The notes beneath the pieces were generated by a model. That model saw only the letters and a list, made by a program, of their open reading frames with translations, searched no databases and was not told the DNA's origin. A program made the translations under genes and the position numbers. A stretch of 6,152 nt of DNA from assembly GCA_030150795.1 (NCBI GenBank), contig JASLFF010000567.1, forward strand, positions 1-6,152, read 5' to 3'. This document shows positions 1 through 4,776 of the stretch, one piece after another; the first letter of the stretch is position 1; each line of letters starts with the position of its first letter. This DNA is from Terriglobales bacterium (GTDB lineage: Bacteria; Acidobacteriota; Terriglobia; Terriglobales; Gp1-AA117).

Positions 1-575
1 GCATTCTTTCCATGCATGCCGTGGAGCGCGATGGCGCACTGATCATCATGGGCGAAGTGGTGAATGAGGACACGGTTCCGGCTTTTATCACGGTGGGCGC
101 GGTGCTTACCGACAATAGCGGCAAAGACATTGCGGAAGAAAGCAGCTTTGACAAGCTCTCACACGTTTTGTTGCCCAAGGAAGTATCGCCATACCGAATT
201 GATTTCCCGGGCATCAAGAAGGCTGACGTGAAGTCCGTCCGCATGACGCACAACTGGATGCTCGTGCCCGCATCAGCCGATCCGGTCATTGCTGTGCTGC
301 ATCAGCGGATTGAAAAAGACCTGACTGGCCGCACTGTGCTGAAGGGCGAGTTGCTGAATGAAAGCGGAACCACCGTCAACATTCCCCACGTCCTGGCCAC
401 GTTTTATGACAATGGCGGGCAGGTGATTTGGGTTTCAGACGCTTATTCTGACCACGCTCTGCTGCCGCAGACGCCACAACCGTTTTCCGTGGCGTTGCGC
501 GACGATCTGGCGGCGAACGTGCATACTTACCGCGTAACGGTAAATCACTACAGCCTGAACAGCCGTGAGAACTAA
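1..575 (+). CDS. Tandem FxLYD-like domain protein, 5' partial
   Basis: The reading frame is open to the left edge (first whole codon at 3). The first ATG, at 12, has no Shine-Dalgarno sequence before it and falls at the edge of a domain repeat, so the true start is probably upstream. Counting from that ATG, two similar halves are visible. Residues about 1-69 contain GEVVNE, then AVLTDNSGKDI, then LLPKEVSPYRIDF. Residues about 92-182 contain GELLNE, then ATFYDNGGQVI, then LLPQTPQPFSVAL. The pattern (G-x-[VL]-x-N, later D-N-x-G, later L-L-P-x-x-x-x-[YF]) is that of FxLYD-type beta-sandwich domains found in bacterial extracytoplasmic proteins. Export cannot be confirmed because the N-terminus is missing. 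No catalytic residues are evident, so a binding or structural role is likely. The gene is first in view of a three-gene operon and ends 2 nt before the next start. Function is unknown. Confidence 0.8.
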   Translation, partial: ILSMHAVERDGALIIMGEVVNEDTVPAFITVGAVLTDNSGKDIAEESSFDKLSHVLLPKEVSPYRIDFPGIKKADVKSVRMTHNWMLVPASADPVIAVLHQRIEKDLTGRTVLKGELLNESGTTVNIPHVLATFYDNGGQVIWVSDAYSDHALLPQTPQPFSVALRDDLAANVHTYRVTVNHYSLNSREN

Positions 576-577
576 CT

Positions 578-1441
578 ATGCGTAAAGTAATTTATATCGC
601 CTTGGTGACCGCTCTCTGCTGGTTTGCTGAGGATTGCGCCCGCGCCGCAGAACTCCATGTGCCACAGAATGCCGTGGCTGGGCAGCCGCTCAGCATCGGC
701 ACCAGCGGCAGCGGGACACTGTACCTAGTAGGGCCGGGACAGGTGATCAAGAAACAATTTAAATCCGGCAGCGTCGAAATCAAAGGTGAAGAGCTACGGA
801 GCGCGGGGCGCTGGATTGCAGCGGTCCACGGCGATTCCAATCAATCCCAGGTATTCTGGGTGAAGCCGGGCAAGCCGGGAAAGCTTAACTTTCTTGCTCG
901 TCCTTCACGCGTGCCGGTGGCGCGTCCCAACGTGATCAGTGGCGTCACATTTGTTTTTGACCAGTACCAGAACCTTATCCTTGATTCCACGCCGGTAAAT
1001 TTTAAGCTTGAGGTAGGCGGCTCAAGTTCAACGAAGAGCGTTACCAGCCGTGAAGGCGTTGCCTGGATCAACAGCGCATCAGCGCCCAAAGCGGGTGCGG
1101 CGCAGTTTGTTGCTTCCGTGGATGACACTTCAGTAGCCCGTGTTGTTCAACAGGTCGCCGCCGATCCATGCGAGCGCAGTTTTCGCATGCATGTAGCCGG
1201 CCACACAGCACAAAACACCATCGTGGAAACAGATCCTATCCGCGATTGCAGCGGCAATCCGGTGCCGGACGGCACGATCGTAACGTTCATCCAGACTGAC
1301 AAGACCGGCAAAAGCACCGTGGACGCGCGCATCAAGAAAGGCACGGCGCGAGCGGAACTGCCTGCCTCTGATAACGCGACGATTACCGTGGCTGCCGGCG
1401 TGGTGCTGGGAAATGAACTGCACGTGGGAGGCAGACAATGA
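578..1441 (+). CDS. Secreted protein with bacterial Ig-like (invasin-type) domains
   Basis: This is a 287-residue protein with a clear signal peptide: M-R-K, a hydrophobic stretch at about 4-16, and an A-R-A motif with cleavage predicted after residue 23. Three beta-rich regions follow. Residues 27-95 form a short Ig-like module (GTLYLVGPGQ, then AGRWIAAVHG). Residues about 103-193 form a second module (FVFDQYQNLI, then a V-N-F-K-L strand). Residues about 200-285 form a third, with CSGNPVPDGTIVTF, a signature typical of Big_1/invasin-like Ig domains. The mature protein has only two cysteines, 198 and 224, which could form a disulfide. No enzyme motif, lipobox, transmembrane anchor or C-terminal sorting signal is seen, so it is probably periplasmic or released and structural or adhesive. 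The start at 578 lies 2 nt after the previous stop, with a weak GTGAGA at 565-570, which suggests coupled translation. Its TGA stop overlaps the next ATG. The domain calls are from motif recognition. The biological role is unknown. Confidence 0.82.
   Translation: MRKVIYIALVTALCWFAEDCARAAELHVPQNAVAGQPLSIGTSGSGTLYLVGPGQVIKKQFKSGSVEIKGEELRSAGRWIAAVHGDSNQSQVFWVKPGKPGKLNFLARPSRVPVARPNVISGVTFVFDQYQNLILDSTPVNFKLEVGGSSSTKSVTSREGVAWINSASAPKAGAAQFVASVDDTSVARVVQQVAADPCERSFRMHVAGHTAQNTIVETDPIRDCSGNPVPDGTIVTFIQTDKTGKSTVDARIKKGTARAELPASDNATITVAAGVVLGNELHVGGRQ
1426..1431 (+). promoter_or_regulatory. Shine-Dalgarno site inside the upstream gene
   Basis: GGGAGG lies within the last codons of the Ig-like gene, 6 nt before the ATG at 1438. 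It supports that start and the ATGA stop/start overlap. Confidence 0.7.
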
Positions 1442-1962
1442 AGATTGCACGCATGTTGATTCTGACTCTGGGAGTAGCAATCGCAATCTCCGGGGCTGTG
1501 CCTCTGCTGGAGCGCATATTTGCCGATACAAAACCTGCCGTGCAGCTCAACGTGAAGAACGCCCAGCCGCGCGAGGTTGAAGATGTAACCCAAAATGCAA
1601 TCGTGCGCGACTATACGCTGGCGTGGCAGGCAATTAGCACGTCGCTGGCGAACAATACGCTTCAGCCGTTGAATGACAACTTTGCCGGCTTTGCCCTGGA
1701 TAAATTCACGCAACGGGTAAAAGACCAGAAACAGAATGGGCTTACAACGCGCATCATCGACCATGGCCACAAGGTGGACGCGATTTTTTATTCGCCGGAT
1801 GGCGCTGCTATCGAACTGAAAGATACGGCAAGCATTGAGACCCAGGTGCTGGATGGCGGCACGGTGATCCACTCAGACCAGGCGCAGATCCATTATTACG
1901 CCGTGATGACCGGGGCTGAAGACCGGTGGAAGGTCCGCGTGCTGGAAAGCACAGCACAATAG
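1438..1962 (+). CDS. Small membrane-anchored or secreted protein, possible NTF2-like domain
   Basis: This is a 174-residue protein. Residues 5-23 are a hydrophobic helix after two positive charges (MKIARM), which is a signal peptide or signal anchor. No convincing A-x-A cleavage site follows it, so anchoring is plausible. Residues about 55-170 look like a single alpha+beta domain: helices around 55-72 (VRDYTLAWQAISTSLANN) and 79-97, then a strand-rich C-terminal half (KVDAIFYSP, AAIELKDTASIETQVLD, AQIHYYAVMTG, RWKVRVLES). A short helical part followed by long antiparallel strands ending in W-K-V suggests an NTF2-like, Tim44/ARC6-IMS-like fold, but this is inference from the pattern only. The start is well supported by GGGAGG 6 nt upstream and by the 4-nt overlap with the preceding gene. 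It ends the plus-strand operon and lies 3 bp from a convergent gene. No active-site residues can be assigned, and function is unknown. Confidence 0.78.
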   Translation: MKIARMLILTLGVAIAISGAVPLLERIFADTKPAVQLNVKNAQPREVEDVTQNAIVRDYTLAWQAISTSLANNTLQPLNDNFAGFALDKFTQRVKDQKQNGLTTRIIDHGHKVDAIFYSPDGAAIELKDTASIETQVLDGGTVIHSDQAQIHYYAVMTGAEDRWKVRVLESTAQ

Positions 1963-1972
1963 GATTTATTTT
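1939..1972 (+). terminator. Possible weak terminator at the end of the plus-strand operon
   Basis: GTGCTG (1939-1944) and CAGCAC (1952-1957) pair around a 7-nt loop within the last codons of the gene. TTTATTTT follows at 1965-1972. The 7-nt gap between stem and T-rich tract, and the A that interrupts the tract, make this a poor intrinsic terminator. It is the only candidate at this convergent junction. Confidence 0.25.
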
Positions 1973-2283
1973 GGTTCCGGCGCCTTGAATTCATAAATTG
2001 CAGCGGTTTTCTTCGGGCGCGCTCCAGCCAGCTCTGCAAGATGGCGATAGCCAGATTCCAGAGCGGACGCGAAAGTCCCTTCCTGCCCCAGATAGAGGAC
2101 CTTTGGAGAGCCTACCTTCTGCACGATGCAGTGGTGGATGGAAGGGTTCTCCGCGTCGTCTGGAACAATGTCGGCGAGATAGCCGCCTAATTGAATACGC
2201 GTTCCATACCTCTGGCAGGACGATTCGTTATCGAGACCTGAATCATCCGCCAACTCTACCCAAGGATCGATCCTAAAACTCAT
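1966..2283 (-). CDS. Hypothetical protein, 105 aa, coupled to the USP gene
   Basis: I do not recognise the family. The protein is small, soluble and acidic in its N-terminal half (IDPWVELADDSGLDNESS). A central region of probable beta strands (TRIQLGGYLADIVPDD, then HHCIVQKVGSPKVLYLG) leads to a helix at about 70-88 (TFASALESGYRHLAELAG) and a Lys/Pro-rich tail. It has two cysteines (23 and 52) but no C-x-x-C motif, signal peptide or transmembrane helix. The ATG overlaps the last 11 bp of the USP gene. AAGGA at 2289-2293 (minus strand) sits 5 nt before it, so translation probably depends on the USP message. The strong SD site and the overlap make it a credible gene. A link to stress or dormancy would be inferred only from its neighbour. 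Confidence 0.72.
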   Translation of the reverse strand: MSFRIDPWVELADDSGLDNESSCQRYGTRIQLGGYLADIVPDDAENPSIHHCIVQKVGSPKVLYLGQEGTFASALESGYRHLAELAGARPKKTAAIYEFKAPEPK

Positions 2284-3181
2284 AACTATCCTTCTGCCGC
2301 ACCGTCAATACCGGGCACTCCGCTTCAGCGATAACGCGGGCCGCAGTCGCCCAGGGCAGGTGCGAATTGATTTTCGCCGGCTCGGGATGGCGCGCGCCCA
2401 GAACAATCAGGTCAGCGCGCATCTGTTGCGCAGTTTCCAGAATGTTGGCTGAAGGCAATCCGTACTTAAGCGCATATACCGGTTTCCGCCACAAGCATGC
2501 TTCGGGCGGCACCACGGCAGCGAGCTGTTGTGCAAGCTCTCGGCTACTCTTGCCGCCCGCCGGATATTTGTTTTCATCGGCCACATGTAGGATTGTCAGC
2601 TCCGCGTCAAATTCATTGCAAAGCATGGCGGCATGGGCCGGAGCGGCTGACCCAGCTTCAAAATGGGTGGCCAGAAGGACCTTTTTGATTTTTAGCTCAC
2701 GGTTGGCGCATGGTTTCACGTCAGGACCTACTGTAAGCACCGGACACTCGACGTTACGAAAAACGTCTTCGGCTACGGAACCCAATACCAGCCGGGGGAT
2801 CCCGTGGCGGCCGTGAGAAGCCAGCACCAGCATGTCAATGTCATTGCGTTGGACCACGTCGCTGATGACTTCCCAGACCGCGCCTTGACGCAGCGGCGTC
2901 TGGCTGGGCAGGCCCGTGAGCAGGCCATGCAGCACATCAGGAATATTTTTTGAGTTTGCTTGGGGGCCATTAAACGTGATGGCGAAGGCATCCGGGTCAA
3001 GCAGATTGTATGAATCGGGCGAGTTGACGTGTATGGCGTGCACGCGTGACGTAAGTCTGCGAGCAATGGCCTGAGCATATTTCAACGCGACTTCCGAAGC
3101 AGGAGAAAAATCAGTAGCCAGAAGGATGTTTTTTACCGACAGAGCAAACCGTGTTGAAGTGGGTAATTCAAGCGTATTCAT
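2273..3181 (-). CDS. Tandem-domain universal stress protein (UspA family)
   Basis: This 302-residue cytoplasmic protein has two Usp domains, at about 17-151 and 166-294. Each opens with the expected first strand (KNILLATDFS and KKVLLATHFE) and closes with a CPVLTV strand. Domain 1 has the Walker-like loop of ATP-binding UspA proteins: ASHGRHG at 121-127, then G134-S135, matching G-x2-G-x9-G-(S/T) except for Ala at the first Gly. Asp24 lies where the adenine-contacting Asp is expected. In domain 2 the loop reads LGARHPEP with no later G-S, and the first-strand Asp is replaced by His173, so domain 2 probably does not bind ATP. Tandem Usps usually act in survival under oxidative, hypoxic or starvation stress as nucleotide-responsive partners rather than enzymes. 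The ATG at 3181 has GAGG 7 nt upstream. A CRP-like site lies further upstream. The stop is inside the next gene. Confidence 0.93.
   Translation of the reverse strand: MNTLELPTSTRFALSVKNILLATDFSPASEVALKYAQAIARRLTSRVHAIHVNSPDSYNLLDPDAFAITFNGPQANSKNIPDVLHGLLTGLPSQTPLRQGAVWEVISDVVQRNDIDMLVLASHGRHGIPRLVLGSVAEDVFRNVECPVLTVGPDVKPCANRELKIKKVLLATHFEAGSAAPAHAAMLCNEFDAELTILHVADENKYPAGGKSSRELAQQLAAVVPPEACLWRKPVYALKYGLPSANILETAQQMRADLIVLGARHPEPAKINSHLPWATAARVIAEAECPVLTVRQKDSYEF
2289..2293 (-). promoter_or_regulatory. Shine-Dalgarno site within the USP coding end
   Basis: On the minus strand AAGGA precedes the ATG at 2283 by 5 nt. It lies inside the USP reading frame and fixes the start of the overlapping hypothetical gene. 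Confidence 0.7.
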
Positions 3182-3193
3182 GAGGGCACCTCA
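3181..3193 (-). promoter_or_regulatory. USP ribosome-binding site within a short inverted repeat
   Basis: On the minus strand TGAGG, TGC and CCTCA form a 5-bp stem with a 3-nt loop. The stem contains the SD sequence GAGG (3189-3192) and ends on the A of the start codon. The SD assignment is sound. That the stem hides the site in vivo is speculative, because the loop is tight and the stem short. Confidence 0.5.
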
Positions 3194-3367
3194 CTCATCG
3201 AACGCCAGTTTAGTAAGAATGTGACCATCGAGGATGTGACGCAGGTCACGCCAGATGCGCATGTTGAACTGCGGGAAGCGTAGTCCGGAAGGACGGCTAG
3301 ATTTGCAGCCGAGAGGGCGACTTATAGAGATCGGGAGATAAGATTTAGGCCTGTTTGAAAAGCCGGC
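3182..3367. other. Intergenic region between the sdh operon tail and USP
   Basis: This is the longest gene-free stretch. Nearest USP it holds the SD site and the CRP-like operator. Further right are two short inverted repeats: GTCC/GGAC around 3282-3293, and CGGCT/AGCCG at 3294-3311 with an 8-nt loop. A minus-strand -10-like TATAAG lies near 3320-3326 without a partner -35. The repeats have no T-run after them, so I do not call a terminator for the TPR gene. Confidence 0.5.
3235..3250. promoter_or_regulatory. CRP/FNR-like operator upstream of the USP gene
   Basis: TGTGA, six bases, TCACG matches the CRP consensus TGTGA-N6-TCACA at nine of ten positions. It lies 54 bp before the USP start. 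On the minus strand a weak -10-like TACTAA (3210-3215) would place transcription start near 3203 and the operator centre near -39.5, close to the -41.5 of class II CRP promoters. No good -35 hexamer is needed in that arrangement, and none is seen. The regulator and its ligand cannot be told from sequence. Confidence 0.45.
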
Positions 3368-3880
3368 TCACTTCCTAAAGATAGGTGGCGCGTCGCTGGC
3401 GTCAAAGGAATCGGATTCGCTGGCCAAAGCGGGCAGGCTTTGAATGAGACGCAGGCAGCGGTTCCAGCGGAGCAATGCGTCATCATTGCCCTGCGGACGA
3501 ATTTTCTCGGCTTCCTCAAAACAATGCATCGCGTTCTCAAAGCTGGCAAGCAGTGAGTGGGCCGTATGACCGGCGCGGAGCTGGGCCTTTGCCCGCCGCT
3601 CATGTAGGATGCCCTGATAATAGGAACGTTCGTATCGGCTGGAGAGCTTCTCAAAGCAAGTCTGGGCTTCGTGGAACCCGTCAGAGAGGGTACCTCTGAA
3701 CTGGTCAGTAAGGGACAGGCCCAGCTGGCGCAAAGCCATCTGGTTTTCCGGATCGACGGCCAGAATGTCGCGGCAGATTGATTCCGCTTCCTCCGCCTGG
3801 TTCAGGTAGCGATAGTGCTGTACTTTCGCAAGCGCCTCGGCGACGCCGTTCTTTGAGATGGTTTTTAATTGGCGTTCCAT
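3368..3880 (-). CDS. TPR-repeat protein, last visible gene of the sdh operon
   Basis: This is a 170-residue all-helical cytoplasmic protein. With the ATG start, residues about 13-46 form a clear TPR (ALAKVQHYRYLNQAEEAESI, ending in VDPEN). A second repeat at about 47-84 is interrupted by an insertion (FRGTLSDGF). A third helix pair lies at 86-128, ending IRPQGN. The C-terminal 20 residues are Ser/Asp-rich and probably disordered. TPRs bind proteins, and no enzymatic motif is present. The start is uncertain: ATG at 3880 has no good SD, and an in-frame TTG at 3910, 5 nt after the sdhB stop, would add ten residues and also lacks a strong SD. The short gap to sdhB (5 or 35 nt) and shared strand argue for co-transcription. 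Its role could be in assembly or partner binding of the dehydrogenase, or it may only be riding in the operon. This is inference from position. Confidence 0.8.
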   Translation of the reverse strand: MERQLKTISKNGVAEALAKVQHYRYLNQAEEAESICRDILAVDPENQMALRQLGLSLTDQFRGTLSDGFHEAQTCFEKLSSRYERSYYQGILHERRAKAQLRAGHTAHSLLASFENAMHCFEEAEKIRPQGNDDALLRWNRCLRLIQSLPALASESDSFDASDAPPIFRK

Positions 3881-3915
3881 AATTGTTTGACCCAAGTTGT
3901 GACCCGGCAATAATT

Positions 3916-4659
3916 TTAATCCGCTTTGGGCGCGCCGCGTATTTTGCGAACCAATTTCAGGATAGGATCATAGAACTCATCCACCACACGCTCTTTGAGC
4001 GGAATAATGGCATTGTCAGTGATCTTGATTTCCTCGGGACATACCTCAGTGCAGCATTTCGTGATGTTGCAATAGCCTATGCCGAGTTCATCTTTCAGCA
4101 GCTTGGCGCGCGAGACGTTATCCAGGGGATGCATTTCAAGAGACGCCACGCGAACAAAGAAGCGTGGGCCACCGAACTCTTCTTTCTTGTGGTGGTCGCG
4201 AACAACGTGACAGACGTTCTGGCACAGGAAGCATTCAATGCATTTGCGGAACTCCTGCACGCGGTCCATATCTTCCTGATACATTTTCCAATCAGTCTTG
4301 GGCTTGGGAGAGAACGGCGGAATCTTTTTATTGATGCGATAGTTCCAGGATACGTCCGTGACAAGATCTTTGATCACGGGAAAAGACTTCATGGGATAGA
4401 CAGTGATGGGCTTATCCGTGGGAAGCGCGTCCATGCGGGTCTTGCAGGTGAGTCGGGGCTTGCCGTTGACCTCTGCGGGGCAGGACCCGCACTTGCCGGC
4501 CTTGCAGTTCCAGCGGACAGCGAGGTCAGGCTCCAGATGCGCCTGGATGTAATGCAACGCGTCAAGCACAACCATGCCCGGAGCTATAGGAACTGTATAT
4601 TGCTTTGCTGCACCGGCTTCCTGATTACCGCGAAAAACCTCGAGGACCGCATCAGCCAT
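3916..4659 (-). CDS. sdhB: Succinate dehydrogenase/fumarate reductase iron-sulfur subunit
   Basis: This 247-residue SdhB carries electrons from the SdhA flavin to quinone through three Fe-S clusters on the cytoplasmic face of the membrane. The N-terminal ferredoxin domain holds the [2Fe-2S] ligands Cys52, 57, 60 and 72 (CKAGKCGSC, later LTC). The C-terminal domain has CIECFLCQNVC (Cys140, 143, 146, 150) and CNITKCCTEVCPE (Cys197, 202, 203, 207), which together bind the [4Fe-4S] and [3Fe-4S] clusters. The residue after Cys150 is His, where E. coli-type SdhB has Pro. The CIECFLCQNVCHVVRD stretch and EMHPLD resemble the mycobacterial Sdh1 iron-sulfur subunit as I recall it. The ATG at 4659 is chosen because AGGGGAG lies 6 nt upstream. 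An in-frame TTG at 4695 would add 12 residues that overlap the palindrome region's flank and is unlikely. A fumarate reductase role cannot be excluded. Confidence 0.95.
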   Translation of the reverse strand: MADAVLEVFRGNQEAGAAKQYTVPIAPGMVVLDALHYIQAHLEPDLAVRWNCKAGKCGSCPAEVNGKPRLTCKTRMDALPTDKPITVYPMKSFPVIKDLVTDVSWNYRINKKIPPFSPKPKTDWKMYQEDMDRVQEFRKCIECFLCQNVCHVVRDHHKKEEFGGPRFFVRVASLEMHPLDNVSRAKLLKDELGIGYCNITKCCTEVCPEEIKITDNAIIPLKERVVDEFYDPILKLVRKIRGAPKAD

Positions 4660-4665
4660 GTTCGT

Positions 4666-4672
4666 CTCCCCT
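4666..4672 (-). promoter_or_regulatory. Strong Shine-Dalgarno site of sdhB
   Basis: AGGGGAG on the minus strand, 6 nt before the ATG at 4659. It decides the start against the upstream in-frame TTG at 4695 and gives sdhB its own efficient initiation despite the long gap from sdhA. Confidence 0.85.
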
Positions 4673-4690
4673 GAATTCCTCAACATTATT

Positions 4691-4704
4691 CCCAAGCTCT
4701 TGGG
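4691..4704. repeat. Short inverted repeat beside the 28-bp palindrome
   Basis: CCCAAG, CT, CTTGGG: two perfect 6-bp arms with a 2-nt centre. It shares base 4704 with the larger palindrome. In the sdhA-sdhB transcript it lies between that palindrome and the sdhB ribosome-binding site. In RNA it would form at most a 5-bp stem with a 4-nt loop. Confidence 0.7.
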
Positions 4705-4731
4705 TAGAGACGTAGCATGCTACGTCTCTAC
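4704..4731. repeat. Perfect 28-bp palindrome between sdhA and sdhB
   Basis: Two 14-bp arms meet with no spacer: GTAGAGACGTAGCA at 4704-4717 and its exact reverse complement at 4718-4731. The centre is GCATGC. In RNA it could fold into a stem of about 12 bp with a 4-nt loop. Similar palindromes with GTAGAGACG ends occur, as I recall, as dispersed intergenic repeats in cyanobacteria and other environmental bacteria, so a REP- or MITE-like element is likely. No target duplication is visible and only one copy is in the window. It could also limit or stabilise read-through from sdhA to sdhB. Confidence 0.85.
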
Positions 4732-4776
4732 GTATAGCAAAATTCATCTGCCGTCACTTCCCGTTGCTGCTTGTCT

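Noticed and set aside
1147..1872. 241-codon minus-strand open frame across the second and third plus-strand genes
   Set aside because: The translation is rich in Cys, His and Arg without domain pattern. The plus-strand genes have a signal peptide, SD sites and coupled starts.
3236..3255. Sigma-54 promoter (TGGC...TGC on the minus strand near the CRP-like site)
   Set aside because: The GG to GC spacing is shorter than the fixed -24/-12 spacing.
3282..3311. Terminator after the TPR gene from the GTCC/GGAC and CGGCT/AGCCG repeats
   Set aside because: The stems are only 4-5 bp and no T-tract follows on the minus strand.
3883..4674. Long plus-strand open frame (263 codons) opposite sdhB
   Set aside because: It is fully antisense to sdhB, whose cluster ligands and SD site are unambiguous. 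Its translation shows no recognisable domain.
4704..4731. CRISPR repeat or Rho-independent terminator reading of the palindrome
   Set aside because: There is a single copy with no spacers, and no T-run follows on either strand, so neither reading is supported.
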